64,000 bases of DNA from NCBI RefSeq assembly GCF_000620785.1, contig NZ_JIAI01000008.1:310001-374000 (forward strand). The letters are read 5' to 3'. Shown in pieces: positions 35,354-43,679 of this stretch (its first letter is position 1; the number at the start of each line of letters is the position of its first letter). Source of the DNA: Actinospineispora acaciae DSM 45401. GTDB lineage: Bacteria; Actinomycetota; Actinomycetes; Mycobacteriales; Pseudonocardiaceae. The position numbers and the translations under genes were made by a program. The notes below the pieces were generated by a model that made no database searches, was not told where the DNA came from, and saw only the letters and a list, made by a program, of their open reading frames with translations.

Positions 35354-36919
35354 TCAGTCGTCCCTGCTGAGCATGGCTTCTTCGAGGTCCAGCTCGCGCA
35401 GGACCCTGCGGAGGACCTCGTCGTCGATGCGGCGTTCGTCGCGGAACCTGACGAAGGTTTCGCGTTCGGCGGCCACCATGGCGCGGCGTAGGCGGCGGTG
35501 GGCCGCGCTCGGGCTCTCGCCGGTCTCCGAGGCGTCGCGGCCCAGGCGTTCCCAGGACGAGTTGGTGCGCATCTGGGCCAGGTAGCGCAGCTTCTGGACG
35601 GTGCGTTCGATCGCGGCGTCGCCGTCCTCGGCCAGGTCGTCGAGCCTGGCCACGGCGGCGCGGCCGGCGGCGTGCTGGGCCTCGGCCTCGGCGAGCGCGT
35701 CGGAGGCGGACTCCGCGCCGTGCACGCCGAGGCGGCGGATCAGCCAGGGCAGCGTGGTGCCGTGCAGGAGCAAAGTGGCCACCGTGACCACGAACGCCAG
35801 GAAGATGAGCTTCTCCCGCTGCGGCACCTGCGCGGTGATGGCGAACGCGGCGGCCAGCGACACCACGCCCCGCATGCCCGCCCAGGAGAGCACCGCCGGG
35901 GTCCGCCAGTTCGGGTACGGGTCGCGGGCGCGCAGCTTGGGCATCAGCAGCCGGGGCACGTAGGTCGCCGGGTACACCCAGACGATCCGGGCCAGCACGG
36001 CCACCCCGGTCAGCGCCAGCCCGACCACCACCAGCGGGCCGACCGCGCCGACCTCGCGGACCACCGTGGTCAGCTGCAGGCCGATCAGCGCGAACACGAT
36101 CGACTCCAGCACGGTGTCCGAGGCCCGCCACACCGCGTCGTCCTGCAGCCGGGTGGCGTAGCCGGTCTGCGGGGCGCGGTGGCCCAGGTAGAGGCCGGCC
36201 ACCACGACCGCGAGCAGGCCGGACGCGTGCACCTCCTCGGCGACCAGGTAGACGGCGAAGGGCACCACCAGCCCGAGCGCGCTCTCGATCGGCGGGTCGT
36301 TCAGCCGCACCCGGATCCGGTGCACCACCCAGGCCATGGCCAGCCCGATCGCCACCCCGCCCACGCCGGCGACCAGGAACATGCCCACCCCGGACAGCAG
36401 CGAGAAGCTCGCGCCCGCTGCCGCCGCCACCGCGACCCGGAACAGGGTCAGCGCGGTGGCGTCGTTGACCAGGCTCTCGCCGGCCAGCACCGTCATCACC
36501 CGTCTGGGGAGCCCGAGCTGGCGGCCGACCGTGACGGCGGCCACCGCGTCCGGCGGCGCCACCACCGCGCCGAGCACCAGCGCGGCCGGCAGCGGCAACC
36601 CCGGGATGAGCCACCACGCGGCCACCCCGACCGCGGCCGTGGTGAAGATCACCAGCCCGACCGCGAGCAGCCCGATCGGGCGCAGGTTGGCCCGAAAGCC
36701 CAGGTACGAGGAGTCCAGGGCGGCGGAGTAGAGCAGCGGCGTGAGCACCAGCAGCAGCACGATGTCCGGGTTGATCCGGAAGTCGGGCACGAACGGCAGG
36801 AACGACACGGCGATGCCGACCACCACCAGCACCAGCGGCGGGGCCACCCGGAGCCGCCGGCACACGGCGGTCACCGCGAGCGACCCGATCAGCAGCGCAA
36901 TCAGCGGTACACCTTCCAC
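35354..36919 (-). CDS. Na+/H+ antiporter, CPA1 family
   Basis: About 521 residues. Residues 5-400 hold some 12 hydrophobic segments typical of monovalent cation:proton antiporters, with LAGESLVNDATALTLF carrying the ion-binding Asp-containing motif and VLSWAGMRGVVSLAAAF near the end of the membrane part. The last 120 residues are a charged cytoplasmic tail. It should export Na+ for pH and salt balance. The start is uncertain: GTG 36919 gives the usual length, while an upstream GTG at 37066 would overlap the divergent zinc-finger gene. Confidence 0.87.
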   Translation of the reverse strand: MEGVPLIALLIGSLAVTAVCRRLRVAPPLVLVVVGIAVSFLPFVPDFRINPDIVLLLVLTPLLYSAALDSSYLGFRANLRPIGLLAVGLVIFTTAAVGVAAWWLIPGLPLPAALVLGAVVAPPDAVAAVTVGRQLGLPRRVMTVLAGESLVNDATALTLFRVAVAAAAGASFSLLSGVGMFLVAGVGGVAIGLAMAWVVHRIRVRLNDPPIESALGLVVPFAVYLVAEEVHASGLLAVVVAGLYLGHRAPQTGYATRLQDDAVWRASDTVLESIVFALIGLQLTTVVREVGAVGPLVVVGLALTGVAVLARIVWVYPATYVPRLLMPKLRARDPYPNWRTPAVLSWAGMRGVVSLAAAFAITAQVPQREKLIFLAFVVTVATLLLHGTTLPWLIRRLGVHGAESASDALAEAEAQHAAGRAAVARLDDLAEDGDAAIERTVQKLRYLAQMRTNSSWERLGRDASETGESPSAAHRRLRRAMVAAERETFVRFRDERRIDDEVLRRVLRELDLEEAMLSRDD

Positions 36920-37001
36920 ATCGGGAAGGATGGACCGTGCCGGGCCGCTATGCACCCCGGTGAGCACGATCGATGCGCTCGAAGCAAGGAAGGCCAGACC
37001 A

Positions 37002-37274
37002 GTGAGCTGCCAGCACACCGAGAAAATCGACGCGCCGGGCTGGACCGAGCCGGCGCCGGACACCACCGAGGGCTGCTACGACTGCCTGGCGGCCGACGAG
37101 CACGTCTGGGCGCACCTGCGCATCTGCCTGGAGTGCGGCCACGTCGCCTGCTGTGACTCCAGCCCGCACCGCCACGCCGCCGCGCACGCCCGCGCCGACC
37201 ACCACCCGGTCATGCGCTCGTTCGAACCCGGCGAGACCTGGCGCTGGTGCTACCTCGACGAACGCCTGGTCTAG
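37002..37274 (+). CDS. UBP-type zinc finger protein
   Basis: A 90-residue protein that is almost entirely a ZnF-UBP domain: paired Cys in EGCYDCLAADEHVW, then CLECGHVACCDSSPHRHAAA and HARADHHPV, ending in ETWRWCYLDE. In eukaryotes this fold binds free ubiquitin tails; stand-alone bacterial versions are common in actinobacteria with unknown function. Start GTG 37002, with AAGGAAGG at 36986-36993. It shares its stop CTAG with the convergent GDPD gene. Confidence 0.88.
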   Translation: MSCQHTEKIDAPGWTEPAPDTTEGCYDCLAADEHVWAHLRICLECGHVACCDSSPHRHAAAHARADHHPVMRSFEPGETWRWCYLDERLV

Positions 37275-38323
37275 CCGGTCAGGTGTTCGGCGCGGGCGAA
37301 GACGGCCGTGTCGGGGTGGTCGGCGAAGACGGCGTCCACGCCGAGGGTGAGGAAGCGGGCCAGCTCGGCCACCGCGTCGCCGTGGCCGTTCGGGCCGGTC
37401 GCCGAGCGCAGTGACGCCGGCAGGAAGCGGTTCTCGTTGCGGAAGGTGTACGGGTGCACGCGCAGGCCGGCGGCGTGCGCGTGGGCCAGCAGCGTGGTCG
37501 GCACCCCGTCCGGGGTCACGACCAGGTTCTTGTCCGGCGCGAGCACCGTGGCGTACTCGGCGATCTCGCGCAGCCCGTCCGGGCAGAGCATCGTGCGGTG
37601 GTCGGCGGGCAGGCCGGCGGCGACCAGGTCGGCGGGCGGGTCGTCCGGGTCGACCAGCTGCACCAGCGGCACCTTGAGCACGGCGGCCAGCTCGCGCAGG
37701 TTGGCCGTCTCGAAGGACTGGACGAACACCGCCGCGTCCGGGCGGTCCAGGCCGGCGTCGCGGAGCTGGCGGACCAGGGTCGGCTCCAGCGGCAGGCCGA
37801 TCGAGGCGTGGTAGCCGGGGTGCTTGGTCTCCGGGTAGACGCCGACGGTGCGGCCCAGCTCCTCGGACAGCCGGACCGCGAGCGCGAGCACCTCGGCGAA
37901 GGTGGGCACTGTGTAGCGCCCGTCGAAGCGGGTGTTGCGGCCCCGGGTGTCCGGGATCCGCTCCATGGCGCGCAGCGTGCGCAGCTCGGCCAGCGTGAAG
38001 TCCTCGGCGAACCAGCCGTGGCGCAGCTGCCCGTCGATGAGCTTGGTGCACCGCCGGTCGGCGAACTCCGGGTGCGCGGACACGTCGGTGGTGCCGCCGA
38101 TCTCCGGCTCGTGCCTGGCCACCAGCACGCCGTCGGCGGTGCTCACCAGGTCGGGCTCCAGGAAGTCGGCGCCGAGCCGGGCGGCCAGCTCGTAGCCGGC
38201 CAGGGTGTGCTCGGGGCGGTAGCCGCTGGCGCCCCGGTGGCCGATGATCAGCGGCAGCTGCGTGGTCAGCGAGAGCTCGAGCGCGGCCGGCTCGGTCGCT
38301 ACGAGGGAGGCCATGTCGGCCAC
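37271..38323 (-). CDS. Glycerophosphodiester phosphodiesterase
   Basis: A 350-residue TIM-barrel enzyme releasing glycerol 3-phosphate from glycerophosphodiesters. The active site has GHRGASGYRPEHT (His29, Arg30), FLEPDL (Glu56, Asp58) and a following catalytic His in VARHEPEI. No clear signal peptide is visible, so it is probably cytoplasmic. GTG 38323 or ATG 38314 could start it. Two adjoining 11-nt PHO-box repeats at 38396-38417 point toward this gene, suggesting induction on phosphate starvation, as known for glpQ genes in Streptomyces. Confidence 0.88.
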   Translation of the reverse strand: MADMASLVATEPAALELSLTTQLPLIIGHRGASGYRPEHTLAGYELAARLGADFLEPDLVSTADGVLVARHEPEIGGTTDVSAHPEFADRRCTKLIDGQLRHGWFAEDFTLAELRTLRAMERIPDTRGRNTRFDGRYTVPTFAEVLALAVRLSEELGRTVGVYPETKHPGYHASIGLPLEPTLVRQLRDAGLDRPDAAVFVQSFETANLRELAAVLKVPLVQLVDPDDPPADLVAAGLPADHRTMLCPDGLREIAEYATVLAPDKNLVVTPDGVPTTLLAHAHAAGLRVHPYTFRNENRFLPASLRSATGPNGHGDAVAELARFLTLGVDAVFADHPDTAVFARAEHLTG

Positions 38324-38376
38324 GATTGTGCGTGGACTCGACGACGCCGCGACGGCGGGGGTGCCGGAGCCGGTCG

Positions 38377-38417
38377 GTCAGGTGAACGACCGGCGGCCGC
38401 GTTAACACCGGGTGAAC
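38377..38417 (-). promoter_or_regulatory. Predicted PHO box before the GDPD gene
   Basis: Minus strand: GTTCACCCGGT (38417-38407) directly followed by GTTAACGCGGC (38406-38396), two 11-nt direct repeats as in Streptomyces PHO boxes. A third unit, GTTCACCTGAC, lies out of phase at 38387-38377. The box ends about 75 nt before the GDPD start. Confidence 0.6.
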
Positions 38418-38508
38418 ATTGCCTGACCTGCGCCGTCAGGTGTGCTGAACGTAACGTACGGGACGGCCGGGGAACACGCGAAACGGCGCACGGCCTAGGC
38501 TCGCGCCC

Positions 38509-39747
38509 GTGCGAGTCCTGGTGATAGGGGCTGGAGCCCGCGAGCACGCCCTGGTGTTGGCCATGGCGCAGGATCCGGCCGTCACGGCGCTGGCCTGCGC
38601 CCCCGGCAACGCCGGCGTCCATTCCGTGGCCGAGCGGCTGGGGCTGCCCGACCCGACCGACGGCGAGCAGGTCGCCGGGCTGGCCCGCCAGTGGCACGCC
38701 GACCTTGTGGTGATCGGGCCGGAGATGCCGCTGGTGGCCGGGGTGGCCGACGCGGTGCGCGCGGCCGGCGTGGCCTGCTTCGGCCCGAGCGCGGCGGCCG
38801 CCGCCATCGAGGGCTCCAAGGCGTTCGCCAAGGACGTCATGTCCGCCGCGAAGGTGCCCACCGCGCACGCCGAGACGGTGGACAACCCGGCGCACCTGGA
38901 CGCGGCGCTGGCCCGGTTCGAGCCGCCGTACGTGGTCAAGGACGACGGGCTGGCCGCCGGCAAGGGCGTGGTCGTCAGCTCCGACCTCGACGAGGCCAGG
39001 GCGCACGCCATGACGCTGCTCGACGCCGGCCACCCGGTGCTGCTGGAGTCGTTCCTGGACGGGCCGGAGGTCTCGCTGTTCTGCCTGGTGGACGGCCGCA
39101 CCGTGCGCCCGCTGCTGCCCGCGCAGGACTTCAAGCGGGTGGGCGACGACGACACCGGCCCGAACACCGGCGGGATGGGCTCCTACGCGCCGCTGCCGTG
39201 GGCCGAGGCGTCGCTGGCCGACGACGTGGTGAGCACGATCGTCGAGCCGGTGGTGGCCGAGCTGGACGCGCGCGGCACGCCGTTCTCCGGGCTGCTCTAC
39301 GCCGGGCTGGCGCTGACCTCGACCGGCCCGGCAGTGGTGGAGTTCAACTGCCGCTTCGGCGACCCGGAGACCCAGGCGATCCTGCCGCTGCTGCGCACCC
39401 CGCTGGCCGGGCTGCTGCACGCCACCGCCACCGGCCGGCTGGCCGAACAGCTCGCGCTGGACTGGGCGCCGGGCGCGGCGGTCGTCGTGGTGCTGGCCGC
39501 CGAGGGCTACCCGGGCACGCCCCGGATCGGCGACGTGATCGTCGGCGCGGACGCGGACGGCGTGCTGCACGCGGGCACCCGCCGGCGCGACGACGGCGCG
39601 GTGGTCAGCTCGGGCGGGCGGGTGCTGTCCGTGGTCGGCACCGGCTCGGACCTGACGGCCGCGCGCGAGGACGCCTACCGCCGGGTGGCCAAGATCCGCC
39701 TGCCCGGCTCGCACTACCGCTCGGACATCGCGCTCAAGCGCCAGTGA
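38509..39747 (+). CDS. purD: Phosphoribosylamine-glycine ligase
   Basis: A 412-residue ATP-grasp enzyme joining phosphoribosylamine and glycine in purine synthesis. The N-terminal fold opens VLVIGAGAREHAL; the ATP-grasp core has VVKDDGLAAGKGV (142-154), and FNCRFGDPETQAIL is the usual metal and ATP site. The GTG at 38509 has no ribosome site but TAGGCT at 38496-38501, seven bases upstream, fitting a leaderless mRNA. One base separates its stop from the convergent glycosyltransferase. Confidence 0.97.
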   Translation: MRVLVIGAGAREHALVLAMAQDPAVTALACAPGNAGVHSVAERLGLPDPTDGEQVAGLARQWHADLVVIGPEMPLVAGVADAVRAAGVACFGPSAAAAAIEGSKAFAKDVMSAAKVPTAHAETVDNPAHLDAALARFEPPYVVKDDGLAAGKGVVVSSDLDEARAHAMTLLDAGHPVLLESFLDGPEVSLFCLVDGRTVRPLLPAQDFKRVGDDDTGPNTGGMGSYAPLPWAEASLADDVVSTIVEPVVAELDARGTPFSGLLYAGLALTSTGPAVVEFNCRFGDPETQAILPLLRTPLAGLLHATATGRLAEQLALDWAPGAAVVVVLAAEGYPGTPRIGDVIVGADADGVLHAGTRRRDDGAVVSSGGRVLSVVGTGSDLTAAREDAYRRVAKIRLPGSHYRSDIALKRQ

Positions 39748-39748
39748 G

Positions 39749-40969
39749 TCACGACCACAGCTCGTCGGCGAGCTTGTCCAGGTGGTTGATGCGGGTCTCG
39801 ATGCCGGGCGAGAGCGGGATGCCGGCGAGCGCGGCCATCTCCCGCCAGCGGTGCGCGACGTCGTTGTAGCGCAGCGCGGCCTCCCTGGCGGTGGTGCCCA
39901 GCCGCTCGCTCTCCGCCGGGTCGGCCAGCGCGGCGGCCACCTCGGCCGGCAGCCGGTCGGCGGTCATCGGGAAGTGCATCGGCGCCGCGGCCGACACGTA
40001 CTCGCCGAACTGGCGCGACGAGATCGGCAGGTCACCGGCCAGCGCGCAGCCGGCGGCCATCGCCTCGTAGAACCGGGGCCCGACCTCGCGGTGCGCGCCG
40101 GCGTGCTTGCGGTGGCCGAACTGGTCGTAGTTGGTCAGGAACAGCCGCGACCGGGTGGCCATCGTGGTGAAGATCCGGCGGTGCTGGGCCAGCGAGGTGA
40201 TCAGCCCGAGCTGGCCGATGTCCTGCTGGTACTTGCCGTCGTGCGCGCTGGCCCACTGGCGCAGCAGCAGGTGCTGGCCGGGCGGGTCGACACCGGGGCT
40301 GAAGATGTCGATGTTGCGCTCGGACTGCTCCCTGGCCGGGAACGCCAGCACGTCGAGCAGCGGCGGCACCACCCCGACGGTGCGTAATCGGTCCGAGAGC
40401 AGGTGCCCGAGCGGCGGCATCTCGCTGCCGCTGAACAGCGCGTCCACCCGCCGGCGCAGCTGCCCGACCAGCTCCGGGTAGCGGCGCAGCTCGTACTCGG
40501 TGACCACCGAGACGTGCACGATCACGTACTCCGCGAGCCGGTGCCAGTCCGGCACGCCGACCAGCACCGAGGCGTCCGCCAGGTCGCGCGCGAGCACGAC
40601 CAGCACGTCGGCCGGCTCGCCCAGCCACTGGTGGTGCTCGATCCGGTACGGGCGGGCCAGCCGGGTGCTGGCCAGCAGGCGGCGCACCTCCCGGCGGTCC
40701 AGCGGCGGGCGGGTGTACCTCGGCGAGGACACCATGACCCGGTACAGCCCGGCGGACAGGGCGTCGCGCAGCACGTCCTCGGCCTCCAGCAGCCCGCCGA
40801 AGTCCGCGACCGGGCGCACCTCGCGCAGGCTCAGGATGGTCACCCTCGGGCCGGCCTCCGGCTCGGTGGTGTCCGGGCGCTCCGGCCGGGGGCGCGGGAT
40901 CTCGACCACCTCGCCGGGCACCACCGAGGGCAGTTCGGTGCGCGGGTACGGGGTGGGACGCTGCGGCAT
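39749..40969 (-). CDS. Glycosyltransferase-like protein (CgeB/YkvP type)
   Basis: A 406-residue protein with a GT-B-like C-terminal half: REVGPRFYEAMAAGCALAGD resembles the nucleotide-sugar end of family 1/CgeB-type glycosyltransferases, followed by the usual EFGEY-like helix (RQFGEYVSAA). The N-terminal half would bind the acceptor. Donor and acceptor are unknown. The start is ATG 40969 because AGGAGAAGAAG lies just upstream; longer reading to 41065 has no support. Cytoplasmic, no membrane segment. Confidence 0.65.
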   Translation of the reverse strand: MPQRPTPYPRTELPSVVPGEVVEIPRPRPERPDTTEPEAGPRVTILSLREVRPVADFGGLLEAEDVLRDALSAGLYRVMVSSPRYTRPPLDRREVRRLLASTRLARPYRIEHHQWLGEPADVLVVLARDLADASVLVGVPDWHRLAEYVIVHVSVVTEYELRRYPELVGQLRRRVDALFSGSEMPPLGHLLSDRLRTVGVVPPLLDVLAFPAREQSERNIDIFSPGVDPPGQHLLLRQWASAHDGKYQQDIGQLGLITSLAQHRRIFTTMATRSRLFLTNYDQFGHRKHAGAHREVGPRFYEAMAAGCALAGDLPISSRQFGEYVSAAAPMHFPMTADRLPAEVAAALADPAESERLGTTAREAALRYNDVAHRWREMAALAGIPLSPGIETRINHLDKLADELWS

Positions 40970-41362
40970 CTGCGGACTTCTTCTCCTGCTGTCGAGAGCT
41001 GTCCTCCCTGATCGGGTGACAGTATGGCCCAGCACCCGTCCAGAAACACTGAGTTCACCGCACAACGCGCCCGCGTTCCATCAGGCGCGCCGACCCGTCG
41101 GGTTGGCCGTGCGGGCGCCCCGGCCGCGCCCGCGCGCCCTCCGCGGCCGCTCCCGAGGCCACCTGAGGCCCCGGTGACAGATCTTCATATTGCTTGATAT
41201 CACCGGTCACCGCGTTGAACCGGGCCTTCACCGCTTCGGGCGGCAGGGTGGTGGCCTTGGGTCACCGTTGACCGCGCCCCGCTGGCCTCCCGTGGAGTGG
41301 ACGTCGGGCGGGTTCACCCGGCCCGGTACCGTCGGGCTCGTGACCGGGTTGGTGGCCGGCGG
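40970..41362. other. 393-bp divergent intergenic region between glycosyltransferase and dusB
   Basis: No gene is supported. An inverted repeat, CCGGTGA (41171-41177) and TCACCGG (41200-41206), encloses an A/T-rich stretch, the only one in the region. Near the dusB end TACCGT (41327-41332) is followed seven bases later by a GTG that opens a 15-codon frame ending inside dusB at 41387. Whether this is a leaderless upstream frame is unclear. Confidence 0.4.
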
Positions 41363-42526
41363 GTGGCCGGGCGGGTGGCGCAGCTGACCGCGCCCGCCCC
41401 CACGCGGGCGACGCCGCGGATCGGACCGTTCCAGGTTGATCCGCCGGTCGTTCTCGCCCCGATGGCGGGCATCACGAACCTGGCGTTCCGCCGGCTGTGC
41501 CGGGAGTACGGCGCCGGGCTGTACGTGTGCGAGATGATCACCTCGCGGGCGCTGGTCGAGCGGAACGCCGAGACGCTGCGGATGATCCGGTTCGCGCCCG
41601 AGGAGCGGCCCCGGTCGCTGCAGCTCTACGGCGTGGACCCGGCGACCGTGGCGGCCGCCGTGCGGATGGTGGCCGACGAGGACCTCGCCGACCACGTGGA
41701 CCTCAACTTCGGCTGCCCGGTGCCCAAGGTGACCAGGCGCGGCGGCGGCGCGGCGCTGCCGTACAAGCGCCGGCTGTTCGAGCGGATCGTGGCGGCCGCC
41801 GTGCACGCGGCCGCACCGGCCGGGGTGCCGGTCACCGTGAAGATGCGCATCGGCATCGACGAGCAGCACCAGACCTACCTGAGGGCCGCGCGCGCCGCCG
41901 CCGACGCCGGAGTGGCCGCCGTGTCCCTGCACGCCCGCACCGCCGCCCAGCGCTACTCCGGGCGGGCCGACTGGTCGGCGATCGCGCGGCTGCGCGCCGA
42001 GCTGCCCGCCGAGCTGCCGGTGTTCGGCAACGGCGACGTGTTCAGCGCGGCCGACGCGCTGGCGCTGATGGCGGCCACCGGGTGCGACGGGGTGGTGATC
42101 GGCCGGGGTTGCCTCGGCCGGCCGTGGCTGTTCGGCGAGCTGGAGGCGGCGCTGCGCGGCCAGCCGCCCCCGCCGGCGCCCAGGCTGGGCCAGGTGGCCG
42201 CCACGCTGGCCCGCCACGCGCGGCTGCTCACCGAGCTGCACGGCCCGGACAAGGGCATCCGCGACCTGCGCAAGCACGTGGCCTGGTACCTCAAGGGCTT
42301 CCCCGTCGGCTCCGGGCCGAGGCGCCGGCTGGGCATGGTCTCGTCCCTGGACGAGCTGGACGAGCTGCTCGGCGGGCTGGACCCTTCGGCGGTGGCCGAG
42401 GACGTGGACGGCCCGCGCGGGCGCCAGGGCTCGCCGGGGCGGGTGGTGCTGCCGGAGGGCTGGCTGGACGACCCCGACGACCTCACCGTGCCCGGCGGAG
42501 CCGAGCTCGCCGACTCCGGGGGTTAG
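41363..42526 (+). CDS. dusB: tRNA-dihydrouridine synthase
   Basis: A 387-residue flavoprotein that reduces uridines in tRNA D-loops. The FMN-binding start LAPMAGITNLAFRRL, catalytic Cys118 in NFGCPVPKVTRRGGG, SLHARTAAQRYSG and GNGDVFSAADA are all present. The start is uncertain: GTG 41363 and GTG 41375 both precede the conserved part. A 15-codon frame beginning at GTG 41340 ends inside the gene and could couple translation. Position upstream of the LCP, phoU and pst genes matches the M. tuberculosis order as remembered. Confidence 0.93.
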   Translation: MAGRVAQLTAPAPTRATPRIGPFQVDPPVVLAPMAGITNLAFRRLCREYGAGLYVCEMITSRALVERNAETLRMIRFAPEERPRSLQLYGVDPATVAAAVRMVADEDLADHVDLNFGCPVPKVTRRGGGAALPYKRRLFERIVAAAVHAAAPAGVPVTVKMRIGIDEQHQTYLRAARAAADAGVAAVSLHARTAAQRYSGRADWSAIARLRAELPAELPVFGNGDVFSAADALALMAATGCDGVVIGRGCLGRPWLFGELEAALRGQPPPPAPRLGQVAATLARHARLLTELHGPDKGIRDLRKHVAWYLKGFPVGSGPRRRLGMVSSLDELDELLGGLDPSAVAEDVDGPRGRQGSPGRVVLPEGWLDDPDDLTVPGGAELADSGG

Positions 42527-42650
42527 CGCGTGTTGGGCACATTCACAGGCTTCATCGCTCACACGGGCGAAATGCTCAGGACAACGAGTGTGATCACCGG
42601 TAAACGGACGGGACAGCACGGACGATGGGCCGTGAGGAGGTGGATGCCAC

Positions 42651-43565
42651 GTGAGTGCACAGCGGCGCGGCCACACGGCCGAGCGACCCTCTCCCCGTAA
42701 GGAGGGTCCGGCCGGGGCTGCGCGCATCGCCGCCTCGCACCCGGGTGCCTCGTTGCAGCCCCACTTGGACGTGCGCTTCGACGCGCCGGTCGAGGTGCCG
42801 GAGGCGCACCTGGACTCCGATCCGGTGCAGGCGCACATCACCGCGTCCGAGGAGCTGGCCAGCCTCGGCTACTGGGAGGACGCCTACCAGCGGCTGCGCA
42901 GCGCCGTCGAGCTGATGGCCGGCCCCGAGCACCGCCCGCACCTGGTGCGCGCCGAGCTGGACCGGCTGCGCCGCGAGCACGCGATGGTCCACGAGCAGGC
43001 CCGGCGCGACTTCCTCACCGCCAGCTACAACCGCCGCTACCTGGACGACCGGCTGGCCACCCTGCTGGACGACCCGTCGGTGGCCAGGTCCGGGATGGGC
43101 CTGGCCATGGTGGACATCGACCACTTCAAGAAGGTCAACGACAGGTACGGGCACCCGTTCGGCGACCGGGTGCTGCAGCGGGTGGTGGCCGAGCTGGGCG
43201 CCGCGCTGCCGGAGGGCGCGTTCTGCGCCCGCTACGGCGGCGAGGAGTTCGCGCTGGTGCTGCCAGGGTGCGACCCGACCGAGGCGGTCGCGGTATGCGA
43301 GCGGGCGCGGATCCGGATCGACAGGCACCGCTGGCTGGAGCTGGACCCGGAGCTGCGGGTGACGGTGAGCGCCGGTGTGGCGCACACGGTCGCCCAGCCG
43401 CCCGATGTGGAGCAGCTGTTAGTCGGGGCCGACGTGCTGCTCTACGCGGCCAAGGGCGCCGGCCGCAACGCGGTGGCGTTCCGCGAGGAGAGCGGCACGG
43501 TGGCCCTGGCCGGCGCGGCGGGAGCCCGCCGGGACATACCCCAGCCGGCGTCCCTGGACTACTGA
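42651..43565 (+). CDS. Diguanylate cyclase (GGDEF domain)
   Basis: A 304-residue cytoplasmic enzyme predicted to make cyclic di-GMP from two GTP. The GGDEF domain (about 115-285) is intact: VDIDHFKKVNDRYGHPFGD holds the metal Asp, and the signature is GGEEF at 196-200. No RxxD inhibitory site precedes it, so product feedback is not expected. The N-terminal 110 residues have a short helical region that may sense or dimerise, without a known domain. Start GTG 42651 with AGGAGG upstream. It stands between dusB and the LCP gene. Confidence 0.9.
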   Translation: MSAQRRGHTAERPSPRKEGPAGAARIAASHPGASLQPHLDVRFDAPVEVPEAHLDSDPVQAHITASEELASLGYWEDAYQRLRSAVELMAGPEHRPHLVRAELDRLRREHAMVHEQARRDFLTASYNRRYLDDRLATLLDDPSVARSGMGLAMVDIDHFKKVNDRYGHPFGDRVLQRVVAELGAALPEGAFCARYGGEEFALVLPGCDPTEAVAVCERARIRIDRHRWLELDPELRVTVSAGVAHTVAQPPDVEQLLVGADVLLYAAKGAGRNAVAFREESGTVALAGAAGARRDIPQPASLDY

Positions 43566-43679
43566 GGCGGCCGCCGAAGCGGCGCGTGACCAGGACTTAT
43601 CAGGCAGACCCCGTGCGATCGGCGCGGGGCGGCAGCGGTTAGCATTCCGCAACAATCAGCTCGCGGCGGGGAGGCGGCG

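Noticed and set aside
41313..41323. GTTCACCCGGC unit before dusB, identical to a PHO-box unit
   Set aside because: No second unit follows at 11-nt spacing, and dusB has no reason to respond to phosphate.
41340..41387. 15-codon frame MTGLVAGGWPGGWRS overlapping the dusB start
   Set aside because: A -10-like box lies at the right distance, but nothing in composition or conservation that I can see makes it a gene.
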